Positions 35,670-44,996 of a DNA stretch of 64,000 bases are shown here, one piece after another. Position numbers and translations under genes: made by a program. The notes under the pieces were generated by a model, which saw only the letters and a program-made list of their open reading frames with translations, ran no database searches and was not told the origin of the DNA. The stretch's first letter is position 1. Each line of letters starts with the position of its first letter. The DNA lies in NCBI RefSeq assembly GCF_030709675.1, contig NZ_JAUZQD010000021.1, forward strand, positions 1 to 64,000, written 5' to 3'. The DNA comes from Symbioplanes lichenis (GTDB lineage: Bacteria > Actinomycetota > Actinomycetes > Mycobacteriales > Micromonosporaceae).

Positions 35670-38600
35670 ATGCGTCGATATCTACCCATAACGCGTTTCA
35701 CCGCGCGTTCCCTGGGTGCAGCCGCCGTCGCCACCGCGGTCGGCCTGAGCTTCACCGGGCATCCGGTGCTCGCGGCGGACGTCACCCCGTTCATCAGCGA
35801 GATTCACTACGACAACGCCGGCACCGACAGCGGCGAGGCGATCGAGGTCGAGGCCGGCGCCACCGACCTGGCCGGCTGGTCGATCGTTCTCTACAACGGC
35901 AACGGCGGGGCGAGCTACGGCACGCTCGCGCTGAGCGGGACCGGCGTGGTCTCCGTCGCGGCGGCCGGGCTCCAGAACGGCGATCCGGACGGCTTGGCCC
36001 TCGTCGCGCCGGACAAAACAGTGGTTGAGTTCCTCAGCTACGGCGGCACTTTCGCGGCGACGAACGGTCCGGCGTCGGGCAAGACCAGTGCCGACATCGG
36101 GGTCAAGGAAAGCGGCGTGCCGACCGGCTTCTCGCTGCAGAAGATCGACGGCAAGTGGCGGGACGCGGCGCCGAGCTCGTTCGGCGTGAAGAACACCGCG
36201 GAAGGGCCCGGCGAGCCGGCCCCCGCGTGCACGACCGCGGTGACGAACACGATCGCCGAGGTGCAGGGCACCACCGACACGTCCCCGCTGGCCGGCAAGC
36301 AGGTCACCGTCGAGGGCGTCGTGACGGCCGACCACCGTACGGGCGGCTACAACGGCATCTACGTCCAGACCGCGGGCACCGGCGGCGATCGTCCCGTCAC
36401 CGCGAGCACCCCGTCGGACGCGATCTTCGTCTTCCTGTCGAAGGCGGCCGGCACGAGCCTCGCCATCGGCGACACCGTGCGGGTCACCGGCGCGGTCAGC
36501 GAGTTCAACGGGCTCACCGAGCTGACCCCCGCCGCGCTCGCCGACGTGCAGGTGTGCGACGGCGACGCGAAGCCGCCCGCGCCGGTCGCGTTCACGCTGC
36601 CGCTCGACAACGCCGCGCGCGAGTCGCTCGAGGGCATGCTGGTCGCCCCGGCCGGCACGTACACGGTCTCCGAGGTCTATGACACCAACCGCTACGGCGA
36701 GATCGACCTCGCCGCGGGCACCTCGCCGGCGCGGATCCCGACCGATGTGGCCGAGCCGGGCAGTGACGCCGCCGCCAAGGTCAAGACCGAGAACGCTCTG
36801 CACAAGGTCGTGCTCGACGACGGGTCGAGTGCCACGCTCACCGGCGCGCCGCCGTACTTCTCCAAGGAGGAGCCGCTGCGGGTCGGCGACCGGGTCGCGA
36901 CCTTCGGGGCGACCGTGCTCGGTTACGGCTTCAGCGAGTGGCGTCTGCAGCCGGTCACCCCGGTTGCCGCGGCCAGCTGGAAGACTGCCGGGTTCAGCTT
37001 CACGCACACCAATCCGCGTACGACCGGTCCGGTCGACGTCGGCGGCGACCTGCGCGTGGCGAGCTTCAACGTGCTCAACTACTTCGTCCACTTCGGTGGC
37101 GACGCGCGCGGGGCGAAGGATGCCGCGGCGCTGGAGAAGCAGCAGGCGAAGATCGTCTCCGCGATCAGCGCGCTGAACGCCGACGTCGTCGCGCTCATGG
37201 AGATCGAGAACTCGGTCCGCTTCGACGGCGACCCGCAGCTCGCCCTGCAGACGCTGGTCGGCGCGCTCAACGCGAAGGACGGCGCCGGCACCTGGGACTA
37301 CGTCCGGACGCCGGCCGAGCTTCCGGGCGCCGCGCAGCAGGACGTCATCACCACCGCGATCATCTTCAAGCCGGCGAAGGCCACCCCGAAGGGCGCCTCC
37401 CGCTCGGTCAACGACGAGTCGGTGTGGTTCAACGCCCGCGAGCCGATCGCCCAGACGTTCACGTCCGGGTCGATCGACTTCACGGTGATCGCGAACCACC
37501 TCAAGTCGAAGAGCACCTCCGACGCGGCCACCGGCGACAACGCCGACAAGGGCGACGGTCAGGGCGCGTTCAACGGTGACCGGGTGCGGCAGGCGACCGC
37601 GCTGGCGGCGTTCGTCGCGGACGTCAAGAAGAGCAGCGGTACGGACAAGGTCCTGCTCCTGGGCGACTTCAACGCGTACACGCAGGAGGACCCGCTGCAG
37701 GTCCTCTACGACGCCGGGTTCAGCGACCTGAACAAGGACAAGAACTCGTACGTCTTCGGTGGCGAGTCCGGCTCGCTGGACCACGCGCTGGCCACCCGCC
37801 CGCTGGCCGACCGGGTCACGGGCGTGGACATCTGGAACATCAACTCCGTCGAGTCGTTCGCCTTCCAGTACGACGGGTACGCGCCGTTCTACTCGGCGGA
37901 CCCGTACCGGGCCAGCGACCACGACCCGGTCGTCGTCGGCCTGAACACCAAGGCGGCCGCGGCGACGCCCGTCGACCTGCAGCTGCTGAGCGTCAACGAC
38001 TTCCACGGCCGGCTCGAGTCGCCGAGCACCGTGGACGGGCAGCCCGTCGGCGGCGCGGCCCAGCTGGTCGGCATGATCAACCAGCTGCGTACGCAGAACC
38101 CGGCCACCGCCTGGGTCTCGGCCGGCGACAACATCGGGGCGTCCACCTTCATCTCGGCGATCGACGGCGACAACCCGACGATCGACGCGTTGAACGCGGG
38201 CGGCCTGGCCGTGTCGGCGGTCGGCAACCACGAGTTCGACAAGGGTCTCGCCGACCTGACCGGTCGCGTCTCCGACCGGGCGAACTTCCCCTACCTCGGC
38301 GCCAACGTCTACAAGGACGGCCAGCGGGTCCTGCCCGGCTATGACGTCCAGACGGTCGGCGGCGTCAAGATCGGCTACATCGGCGTCGTCACCGAGCAGA
38401 CCGCGTCGCTGGTCAGCCCGGACGGCATCGCCGGCGTCGAGTTCCGGGACCCGGTGGCCGAGGCCAACCAGGTCGCCGCGGAGCTGTCCGACGGTAACGA
38501 GGCGAACGGCGAGGCCGACGTGCTGGTGCTGCTCGCCCACGAGGGTGCGGCGGCCGAGAACATCGACAGCGCCGCGAAGCTGCAGGCCGATCCGGTCTTC

Positions 38601-40430
38601 GGCGACTTCACGCGGGTCAGCGCCGACATCGACGCGATCCTGAGCGGGCACACCCACCAGCCGTACGCGTTCGAGGTGCCGGTGCCGGGCTCCGACCGTA
38701 CCCGTCCGGTCATCCAGGCCGAGGACTACGGCCTGCGCGTGGGCCGCGCGGTCCTCACCTACGACCCGGCCACCAAGTCGGTGACCAAGTCGACGGCCGA
38801 GCTGCTCGACGTCAAGGGCTACACCCCCGACCCGGCCGTCGCGGACATCGTCGCGAAGGCCAAGGAGACCGCCACCGAGCTGGGCAAGCAGCCGCTCGGC
38901 AAGATCACCGCAGACATCAAGCGGGCCTACACGGCCGACAACGCCGAGGACCGCGGCAGCGAGTCGGTGCTCGGCAACTTCATCGCCGACGTCCAGCTCG
39001 ACCAGACCAGTGCGGCCGGTCGCGGTGGCGCGCAGATCGCCTTCATGAACCCGGGCGGCCTGCGGGCGGACCTCAAGTACGGCACGGACGGCACCATCAC
39101 GTACGCCGACGCGTTCGCGGTGCAGCCGTTCGCCAACGACGTCGTGACCCAGACCCTCACCGGCGCCCAGATCAAGCAGGTGCTGGAGGAGCAGTGGCAG
39201 CCGGCGGGGGCCTCCCGTCCGGTGCTGCACCTGGGCTCATCGAAGGGCCTGACCTACGCGTACGACCCGGCGAAGCCCCGCGGCGAGAAGATCATCGCCT
39301 CGTCGCTCAAGCTCAACGGGACGGTCCTGAACCCGACCGGCACGTACCGTGTGACGTCGAACTCGTTCCTCGCCGCCGGCGGTGACAACTTCACGACCCT
39401 GGGCCAGGGCACGGACAAGGTCACGACCGGCGACAACGATCTGACGATGCTGGTCAACTTCTTCGCGAAGTACTCGCCGATCACCGCCGACGCGACGCCG
39501 CGCTCCACCCAGGGCGCTGCCGACACGAAGGCTCCGACGGGTACGTACCAGCTGGGGTCGGCCTCGGCCTGGACCGGTCAGACGGTGAAGCTGAAGGAGA
39601 TCTCGGTCGCCGACGACACCACCGCTGCCGGCAAGATCCGGCGGGTGGTCGACTGGGGTGACGGCACCAAGCCGGACACCATCACCGGCGACGCGAGTCA
39701 CACCTACACCAAGGCCGGCAAGTTCACGGTCGTCATCACGCTGACCGACGAGGCCGGCAACGGCGCGAAGGCCGGCTTCAAGGGGTCGGCGGTCGTCTCC
39801 GTCAAGGCTCAGCCGGGCAGGTACCAGCTCGTCAAGACGTCGATCTGGGCCACGCAGTGGGTGGACCTGAAGCTCAGCGGCTACGACGGCGTCAGCAAGC
39901 TGGTGATCAACTGGGGTGACGGCAAGACCTCGACGACCACCGAGCAGCTGATCTCGACCTGGCACGTCTACGCCAAGCCGGGCTCCTACGTCGTCAAGGT
40001 CACGCCCTACAACGTCAACGGCGCCGGCAAGACCGTCACCGTGGGCACCGTCAAGGTGGCCAAGGACGTCTACAAGCCGACCGTCAGCCTCACCGTGCCG
40101 GCGAAGTCTGCCGTCGTCTCCTCGTGGAAGACACTGCACGGCAAGGCGGCCGACAAGGGCGTGGGTCTCAGCGGGATCCAGGTCAAGCTGGTCGAGCAGC
40201 GGTCCGGCAAGTGGTACTACTACACCGGCTCGACGTGGGTGAAGACCACTTCCTACGCCGCCGCCACGAAGAAGGCCAAGGTCATCACGACCTGGCCGAC
40301 GCCGAAGGGCACGTGGAGCATCCCGGTCAAGGGCCTGCAGAAGGGCACCTTGAAGATCGCCTACTGGGCGAAGGACAAGGTCGGCAACTACGCCCCGACG
40401 AAGGTCTACACCAAGAAACTGACCAAGTAG
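35670..40430 (+). CDS. Giant secreted nuclease / 5'-nucleotidase fusion (ExeM/NucH plus UshA-like)
   Basis: A 1586-residue exported protein. Signal peptide (1 to about 35); lamin-tail-like domain (about 37-155); OB-fold region (about 185-345); endonuclease/exonuclease/phosphatase domain (about 463-760) with SFNVLNYF, ALMEIEN, LLLGDFNAYTQED and SDHDPVVVG; metallophosphatase (about 770-1030) with SVNDFHGRLE, VSAGDN, VGNHEFD and LSGHTHQ; 5'-nucleotidase C domain (about 1070-1240); two PKD-like domains with WGDG (about 1325 and 1410); and a C-terminal Ig-like domain. It could degrade extracellular DNA and dephosphorylate the nucleotides in one polypeptide. ATG 35670 has GGAGGA nine bases upstream. 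No LPXTG sorting signal is present, so it is probably released or held non-covalently. Confidence 0.92.
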   Translation: MRRYLPITRFTARSLGAAAVATAVGLSFTGHPVLAADVTPFISEIHYDNAGTDSGEAIEVEAGATDLAGWSIVLYNGNGGASYGTLALSGTGVVSVAAAGLQNGDPDGLALVAPDKTVVEFLSYGGTFAATNGPASGKTSADIGVKESGVPTGFSLQKIDGKWRDAAPSSFGVKNTAEGPGEPAPACTTAVTNTIAEVQGTTDTSPLAGKQVTVEGVVTADHRTGGYNGIYVQTAGTGGDRPVTASTPSDAIFVFLSKAAGTSLAIGDTVRVTGAVSEFNGLTELTPAALADVQVCDGDAKPPAPVAFTLPLDNAARESLEGMLVAPAGTYTVSEVYDTNRYGEIDLAAGTSPARIPTDVAEPGSDAAAKVKTENALHKVVLDDGSSATLTGAPPYFSKEEPLRVGDRVATFGATVLGYGFSEWRLQPVTPVAAASWKTAGFSFTHTNPRTTGPVDVGGDLRVASFNVLNYFVHFGGDARGAKDAAALEKQQAKIVSAISALNADVVALMEIENSVRFDGDPQLALQTLVGALNAKDGAGTWDYVRTPAELPGAAQQDVITTAIIFKPAKATPKGASRSVNDESVWFNAREPIAQTFTSGSIDFTVIANHLKSKSTSDAATGDNADKGDGQGAFNGDRVRQATALAAFVADVKKSSGTDKVLLLGDFNAYTQEDPLQVLYDAGFSDLNKDKNSYVFGGESGSLDHALATRPLADRVTGVDIWNINSVESFAFQYDGYAPFYSADPYRASDHDPVVVGLNTKAAAATPVDLQLLSVNDFHGRLESPSTVDGQPVGGAAQLVGMINQLRTQNPATAWVSAGDNIGASTFISAIDGDNPTIDALNAGGLAVSAVGNHEFDKGLADLTGRVSDRANFPYLGANVYKDGQRVLPGYDVQTVGGVKIGYIGVVTEQTASLVSPDGIAGVEFRDPVAEANQVAAELSDGNEANGEADVLVLLAHEGAAAENIDSAAKLQADPVFGDFTRVSADIDAILSGHTHQPYAFEVPVPGSDRTRPVIQAEDYGLRVGRAVLTYDPATKSVTKSTAELLDVKGYTPDPAVADIVAKAKETATELGKQPLGKITADIKRAYTADNAEDRGSESVLGNFIADVQLDQTSAAGRGGAQIAFMNPGGLRADLKYGTDGTITYADAFAVQPFANDVVTQTLTGAQIKQVLEEQWQPAGASRPVLHLGSSKGLTYAYDPAKPRGEKIIASSLKLNGTVLNPTGTYRVTSNSFLAAGGDNFTTLGQGTDKVTTGDNDLTMLVNFFAKYSPITADATPRSTQGAADTKAPTGTYQLGSASAWTGQTVKLKEISVADDTTAAGKIRRVVDWGDGTKPDTITGDASHTYTKAGKFTVVITLTDEAGNGAKAGFKGSAVVSVKAQPGRYQLVKTSIWATQWVDLKLSGYDGVSKLVINWGDGKTSTTTEQLISTWHVYAKPGSYVVKVTPYNVNGAGKTVTVGTVKVAKDVYKPTVSLTVPAKSAVVSSWKTLHGKAADKGVGLSGIQVKLVEQRSGKWYYYTGSTWVKTTSYAAATKKAKVITTWPTPKGTWSIPVKGLQKGTLKIAYWAKDKVGNYAPTKVYTKKLTK

Positions 40431-40442
40431 TACGGAGTTCCG

Positions 40443-40470
40443 GGGCCCCCACCGCGTGCGGTGGGGGCCC
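40443..40470. terminator. Bidirectional terminator
   Basis: GGGCCCCCACC (40443-40453) pairs perfectly with GGTGGGGGCCC (40460-40470). It lies between the convergent nuclease gene and the hypothetical gene at 40472. Confidence 0.7.
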
Positions 40471-40471
40471 T

Positions 40472-41026
40472 TCACGTTCCGCCGTAAGTCTCGCCCTCGG
40501 CCTGCTTGTGCTCCGGCGGACGCCAGTCGCCCCGGACCGACCGGCCCGGACCGCGGAGATGGCCCAGGCAGAGCAGGCCCGGCTGCTCGTAGCACTGCCC
40601 CCGCCCGCCGCAGTCGGCCAGATAGTGCCGGCCGTCGGGGACGCCGAGCTGGGCGTCCAGCCGGAAGAGCAGCGGCAGGCCGTCGAAGCCGAGCCCCTCG
40701 TCCTCCCGGGCCAGCCGCCAGGTGAGCCCGAGCCGGCCGGGCTCGTCGGTGAGCGGCGTGTGGGGGAGCGGCCGCCCGAAGGCCCTCGCGCAGAAATCGT
40801 CGTAGTCGCGGGTGTAGCGACTGAACGTCTGCCACAGGTCACCGACGGCCACCGACGGCATGGTGAGGGCCGCTTCCGGGTGACGCGCGTTGATCCGGAA
40901 CCATTGCCACAGCCCCGCCTCCACGTCCTTCCCGCCCGGGGAGCGGACGGAGTGGGGCAGGGCGTACCCGTTGATGTAGGAGACCCGGCTGCCGGTTGCC
41001 CGGCGCCAGGGACGCAGGACAGTCAT
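40472..41026 (-). CDS. Hypothetical protein, possibly glycine-rich-domain (GRPD)-like
   Basis: A 184-residue protein with no signal or membrane span. The segment VGDLWQTFSRYTRDYDDFCARAFGRPLPHTPL (about 60-91) recalls the D-x-x-W-H ... T-x-x-Y-x-x-F-C ... H-x-P motif of GRPD-like proteins, with Gln where His is expected. A C-terminal cysteine cluster (DCGGRGQCYEQPGLLCLGH) could bind a metal. Function unknown; this resemblance is from memory and weak. ATG 41026 is preceded by an in-frame GTG at 41029; no clear ribosome-binding site. Confidence 0.6.
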   Translation of the reverse strand: MTVLRPWRRATGSRVSYINGYALPHSVRSPGGKDVEAGLWQWFRINARHPEAALTMPSVAVGDLWQTFSRYTRDYDDFCARAFGRPLPHTPLTDEPGRLGLTWRLAREDEGLGFDGLPLLFRLDAQLGVPDGRHYLADCGGRGQCYEQPGLLCLGHLRGPGRSVRGDWRPPEHKQAEGETYGGT

Positions 41027-41227
41027 CACCGCAGCGTGCTCCCCGTACGGGTGACCTGCCAGCCACTTGTCGTGACCCCGTCACCGTTCTTATCCGCCTT
41101 AGGCGTCGATCTCCGCCTCGTTCTCGCGCAGGCCTTATCGCTGGCCGGACTGCAAGCTAATGTCCAAGCATGGCGCGAAGGCGAGGCTGTTGTGTTCAGT
41201 GAAGAGCAGCGCATCGGAGGTCGGTCG

Positions 41228-41785
41228 GTGGAGTCGATGACCGGTCAGCTCCTGGTCGCGACCCCCACCCTCAAAGACCCCAACTTCGACCGTACGGTCG
41301 TGCTGCTCGTGGCCCACGAAACCGGCGGCGCGCTCGGCGTCGTGCTCAACCGCGCCACCGAGGTGCCGGTGGCCGACGTCCTGGGCGGCTGGGGCGACCT
41401 GGCCGGCGACCCGGCGGTCCTCTTCGAGGGCGGCCCGGTGCAGCCCGAGTCGGCGATCTGCCTCGCCCGCACCCGCCCCGAGGTCAAGCGGCGCGTCTCC
41501 GGCTTCCACCAGGTCGCCGGCGCCCTGGGCACGGTCGACCTCTCCGCCGACCCCGACCGGCTGGCCGAGAGCGTGGCCGGCATCCGCGTCTTCGCGGGCT
41601 ACTCGGGCTGGTCCCCGGGCCAGCTCGAGGACGAGATCGCCGCCGGCTCGTGGTTCGTCTTCGACGCCCTCCCCGGCGACCCCTTCGTCAACCGCCCCGA
41701 CGACCTGTGGGCCATGGTCCTGCGCCGCCAGGGCGACATTCTCGCCGCCGTCGCCCACTTCCCGCCGGACGTCTCGCTCAACTGA
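41228..41785 (+). CDS. YqgE/AlgH family protein
   Basis: A 185-residue protein of the UPF0301 family. It has GQLLVATPTLKDPNFDRTVVLLVAHETGGALGVVLNR at the N-terminus, LFEGGPVQPESAICLA in the middle and FAGYSGWSPGQLEDEIAAGSWFV near the C-terminus. The family is widespread and was linked to transcriptional control of alginate in Pseudomonas, but the biochemical role is unknown. GTG 41228 is chosen because GGAGG lies seven bases upstream; ATG 41237 is a shorter option. Confidence 0.9.
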   Translation: MESMTGQLLVATPTLKDPNFDRTVVLLVAHETGGALGVVLNRATEVPVADVLGGWGDLAGDPAVLFEGGPVQPESAICLARTRPEVKRRVSGFHQVAGALGTVDLSADPDRLAESVAGIRVFAGYSGWSPGQLEDEIAAGSWFVFDALPGDPFVNRPDDLWAMVLRRQGDILAAVAHFPPDVSLN

Positions 41786-41914
41786 CCCGGGCGGGCCTCG
41801 CTCCGACTGGCTGCAGCCTGCAGCGGTCTGTGGGGGACCCCCTGCCGGAGGGCCCGGCGAGGGTGTGTATATTTCTTTCCGTGCCCGGGTGATCCGGGGA
41901 CAATGGCAAGGCAA

Positions 41915-41987
41915 GGGGCTGTGGCGCAGCTGGTAGCGCACCACACTGGCAGTGTGGGGGTCAGGGGTTCGAGTCCCCTCAGCTCCA
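41915..41987 (+). tRNA. tRNA-Ala (anticodon GGC)
   Basis: A 73-base cloverleaf. The acceptor stem pairs GGGGCTG with CAGCTCC, the anticodon arm is CCACA-CTGGCAG-TGTGG with anticodon GGC at 41948-41950, and the T arm is AGGGG-TTCGAGT-CCCCT. Discriminator A is followed by CCC in the genome, so CCA is not fully encoded. Confidence 0.95.
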
Positions 41988-41995
41988 CCCTTGAG

Positions 41996-42026
41996 AAACG
42001 CCCGGGCTTCGGTCCGGGCGTTTTCT
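41996..42026 (+). terminator. tRNA-Ala terminator
   Basis: AAACGCCCGG (41996-42005) pairs with CCGGGCGTTT (42014-42023) around a GCTTCGGT loop, followed by further T's. Confidence 0.8.
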
Positions 42027-42043
42027 GTTCTCCGGCTGGTTCC

Positions 42044-42232
42044 GCTGAGCTCCAGCGCCGCCTCGCGAGCCGCCTCCGGCGCGTCGTGGGAGATCACCAT
42101 CTGCACCGACCGCACGATCTCCTCGGGCGCCCGGCCGATCCGGGCGCACTGCTGGTCGAGGACCCGTGAGCGCTCGGCGACGAACTCGACGCTGTTGTGC
42201 GGCGGCCCGGGCACGTTCCACCCCTCGTCTAT
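42044..42232 (-). pseudogene. Remnant of an LLM-class flavin-dependent oxidoreductase
   Basis: About 60 codons on the minus strand read WNVPGPPHNSVEFVAERSR, then VLDQQCARIGR and EEIVRSVQMVIS, which looks like the late-middle part of luciferase-like F420 oxidoreductases. The N-terminal two thirds are missing: the esterase gene ends 20 bases upstream. The C-terminus is lost into the tRNA-Ala terminator. A full-length LLM gene lies about 1.1 kb away on the other strand. This is a degraded fragment next to a tRNA, probably left by deletion; the family assignment is by eye. Confidence 0.6.
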
Positions 42233-42254
42233 CTTCCCCTCCTTCGGACCGACC

Positions 42255-43181
42255 CTAGGGGGCGAGCAGGCGGTTGAGCCAGTGGAAGCGGGCGGCGCGG
42301 GCGTCGCGGGAGAGGACGGCTTCCGGGAAGGCGCCGTCGAAGCCGTGGAAGCCGCCCGGCCATACGTGCAGCTCGGCGTCGCCGCCGGCCTGCCAGATGC
42401 GGGTGGCGTAGGTGATGTCCTCGTCGCGGAAGGATTCGGCCGAGCCGACGTCGATGTAAGCGGGCGGCAGGCTCGACAGGTCGGCGGCGCGGGCCGGGGC
42501 GGCGTAGGGCGACGTGTCCGGGCCTCCAGCGGTGTCGCCGAGGAGGGCGCCCCAGCCGGTGGCGTTCGACGTGCGGTCCCAGGTGTCCACGCCGGCCATC
42601 TGGCGTACGGAGAAGGAGTCGTTCCGGTCGTCGAGCATCGGGCACATCAGCAGCTGGCCGCGCAGCGCCGGGCCGCCCTTGTCGCGGGCCATGAGCGTGA
42701 CGGCCGCAGCGAGCCCTCCGCCCGCGCTGCCGCCCGCCACGATCAGGTGCCCGGGATCGAAGCCGAGCTCCGGCGCTCGGGACGCGGTCCACTCCAGGCC
42801 GGCGTAGCAGTCCTCGACCGGCGCGGGGTGCGGGTGCTCGGGCGCCAGCCGGTAGTCCACCGACACGACGACCAGGCCGAACTCCTCCGCCCAGTCCAGC
42901 GCCTCGAGCACGCCGGAGCGGTTGTCGCCGAGCACCATGCCGCCGCCGTGGATCCAGTAGACGCAGCCCCGGGCGGCCGGGAAGGCGACCGGCCGCATGA
43001 TCAGCAGTGGCACGGGGGTGTCGTGGTGCTCCTCGACCGTGAACATGCCGCCCCGGCTGAGCTCGGCGTCGGTGAGGCGGAGCGCGACCCGCTCGGCTCG
43101 CGTGGCGGGGATGTCGGCCGGCAGCAGCGGTGGCCCGGCGACGACGGGAAGCTCGCGGTCGAACGGCGGCGGCGTAGTCAT
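42255..43181 (-). CDS. Alpha/beta hydrolase (hormone-sensitive-lipase family esterase)
   Basis: A 308-residue cytoplasmic esterase. The oxyanion motif HGGG is at residues 78-81, the nucleophile elbow is GGSAGG with Ser152, the acid is in the DVGSAESFRDEDI region, and the His is in WPGGFHGF (about 282). This is the HSL/bacterial family IV arrangement. ATG 43181 lies six bases after TAACCT (43193-43188, minus strand), fitting a leaderless transcript; an in-frame GTG at 43187 is less likely. Substrate unknown, probably a short-chain ester. Confidence 0.9.
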   Translation of the reverse strand: MTTPPPFDRELPVVAGPPLLPADIPATRAERVALRLTDAELSRGGMFTVEEHHDTPVPLLIMRPVAFPAARGCVYWIHGGGMVLGDNRSGVLEALDWAEEFGLVVVSVDYRLAPEHPHPAPVEDCYAGLEWTASRAPELGFDPGHLIVAGGSAGGGLAAAVTLMARDKGGPALRGQLLMCPMLDDRNDSFSVRQMAGVDTWDRTSNATGWGALLGDTAGGPDTSPYAAPARAADLSSLPPAYIDVGSAESFRDEDITYATRIWQAGGDAELHVWPGGFHGFDGAFPEAVLSRDARAARFHWLNRLLAP

Positions 43182-43265
43182 GATCACAGGTTAAGCGCCG
43201 CGCGGAATCTGCGGAGAGCAGAGAACGGATGCTTTCCCGGGGGACGGGCCGGGAGGATCGGCGGC

Positions 43266-44153
43266 ATGGTGGAGTTCTCGCTTCAGGTTCAGCCGGAGAG
43301 TGCCGGCGAGTGGGTGGAGACCGCGCGGCGCGCCGAGGCGGCCGGGTTCGACGCGCTGCTGGTGTCCGATCACCCGGGCTCGGGTGCGGCGCCGTTCGTG
43401 GCCCTCGCCGCGGCGGCCGCCGTGACAGAAACGATCAAGCTCGGCTCGTACGTGGTCAATGCCGGCGTCCGCGAGCCGATGCTGCTCGCCGCGGATGTCG
43501 CGACGCTGGACCTGATCTCGGGCGGGCGCGCGATCCTCGGGCTCGGCGCGGGTCACACGCCGGTCGAGTGGGAGGCGGTGGGGCGGGTCCGCCCGGATGT
43601 TCGGGGGCGGGTGGACCGCTGCATCGCCGTGACCGAGGCGACGACGCGGCTGCTGGCGGGGGAGAAGGTGACGTGGGACGGCGCCGGGCTGACTCTGCGC
43701 GACGCCGAGCTGACCAAGCCCCGGCCGGTGGCGGGCAAAGTGCCACTTCTGATGGGTACGTCCAACTCCCGTCTCCTGCGCTGGGCCGGTGAGCACGCCG
43801 ACATCGTCGGGCTGTCGGGGCTGGGGCGCACCCGTGAGGACGGTCACTCGCACGATGCGCGGTGGCGCCTCGATCAGGTCGACGCGCAGGTGGCACTGGC
43901 GCGGGAGGGCGGCGCCGCCACGCTCGAAGCGCTCGTGCAGAAGGTGCAGCCGGACCTCGGCGAGTGGACCGATGACCTGAACATGACCGAGGACGAGCTG
44001 CGACAGGTGCCGTTCCTGCTCATCGGCGACGAGGCGGAGCTGCTGGCGGCCGTACGGCGGAATCGCGAACGATGGGGAATCACCCGGTATGCCGTACGCC
44101 GGGAGGCTCTTGACACTCTGGGGCCGATCCTCCCGAAGCTGCGCGCGGCGTGA
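43266..44153 (+). CDS. LLM-class F420-dependent oxidoreductase
   Basis: A 295-residue TIM-barrel protein of the luciferase-like family. It contains VETARRAEAAGFDALLVSDHPGSG, LATLDLISGGRAILGLGAGH and LLMGTSNSRLLRWAGEHADIVGLSG, and ends with the late helix region. Such actinobacterial enzymes usually use F420 rather than FMN. The length suits the TIGR03621-like group of probable F420-dependent oxidoreductases. It is convergent with the GntR gene (one-base gap). Substrate unknown. Confidence 0.87.
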   Translation: MVEFSLQVQPESAGEWVETARRAEAAGFDALLVSDHPGSGAAPFVALAAAAAVTETIKLGSYVVNAGVREPMLLAADVATLDLISGGRAILGLGAGHTPVEWEAVGRVRPDVRGRVDRCIAVTEATTRLLAGEKVTWDGAGLTLRDAELTKPRPVAGKVPLLMGTSNSRLLRWAGEHADIVGLSGLGRTREDGHSHDARWRLDQVDAQVALAREGGAATLEALVQKVQPDLGEWTDDLNMTEDELRQVPFLLIGDEAELLAAVRRNRERWGITRYAVRREALDTLGPILPKLRAA

Positions 44154-44154
44154 G

Positions 44155-44805
44155 TTACTCCTCGAAGAGCTCCCGCTCGACCTTGGCCCGGTAGTCGACG
44201 TAGATCTGCCGGTAGCGGGCCGCGGCGCCCTGCGTGTCGCCGCGGTCCAGCAGCTCGAGAATGTCCTCGTGGCCGGCGACCCAGATCGGGAAGATGTCGC
44301 TCTCGGCGGTCATCACCAGGATCCGGTTGGTGCGCGCGACGACCAGGTCCACGAGCGACTGCAGCTCGCGGTTGCCGCTGGCCAGGATGACGATGCTGCT
44401 GAACTCGGCTCCGGCCGGGGCGGCGCCGAGGACGTTGCCCGAGCGCAGCCCCTCCACGAACTCCTTCTGCCGGCGGCGCAGCTGGTCGAGGTGGGTGCTG
44501 GTGAGATTTTCGACGCCCCACTCGAAGCCGGCGCAGGCCAGGACGCTCATCACGTCGATGAGCTCGAGGGCGTTCTTCTGGGTCACCTTGGTGACGTGGC
44601 GCGTGCGGTTGGGCGCGATGTCGATGAGGCCCTCGACGGAGAGCTGGGCGATCGCCTCGCGTACGGGGGTGATGCTCACCCCGAGACGGGCGGCCAGCTC
44701 GGCGTCCTTGATCAGCGTGCCGGGCGGCAGCTCCCCGGTGACGATCTCGTTGCGGAGCTGGCGCACCACGGCAGCCGTGCGGGTCGGCGGGACCGTGTAG
44801 GACAT
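44155..44805 (-). CDS. GntR family (FadR/FCD subfamily) regulator
   Basis: A 216-residue regulator. The winged HTH (about 12-75) has LRNEIVTGELPPGTLIKDAELAARLGVSITPVREAIAQLSVEGL; the C-terminal FCD domain is all-helical. FadR-type regulators respond to organic acids or acyl compounds. ATG 44805 is chosen because TAGGCT ends exactly seven bases upstream with no ribosome-binding site, typical of a leaderless gene; the open frame extends to 44829. It may control the neighbouring LLM oxidoreductase, but this is unproven. Confidence 0.88.
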   Translation of the reverse strand: MSYTVPPTRTAAVVRQLRNEIVTGELPPGTLIKDAELAARLGVSITPVREAIAQLSVEGLIDIAPNRTRHVTKVTQKNALELIDVMSVLACAGFEWGVENLTSTHLDQLRRRQKEFVEGLRSGNVLGAAPAGAEFSSIVILASGNRELQSLVDLVVARTNRILVMTAESDIFPIWVAGHEDILELLDRGDTQGAAARYRQIYVDYRAKVERELFEE

Positions 44806-44996
44806 ACCCGGCAGCCTACCGACAGTCACGAAGATGGCGCTGACCCGTACCCGTGGCGCGCCGGGAAAGCCTGCTGAGATGGTGGCTTTGATCGATCTTG
44901 GTCCAGCTTTGACCTGTCAGGCGGGCGTTTCCGCGCGGCCTTGATGATCACGCTGGGTGGTGCCGGCATCGTCTTCGCGGGCGTGCGGCCGCGGGC

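Noticed and set aside
40472-41026. Nudix or acetyltransferase assignment for the hypothetical protein
   Set aside because: No Nudix box or acetyl-CoA loop is visible; only a weak GRPD-like motif was noted.
41599-41988. Minus-strand frame with EGTRTPDPH-like text opposite tRNA-Ala
   Set aside because: This is the familiar false protein produced by translating a tRNA gene backwards.
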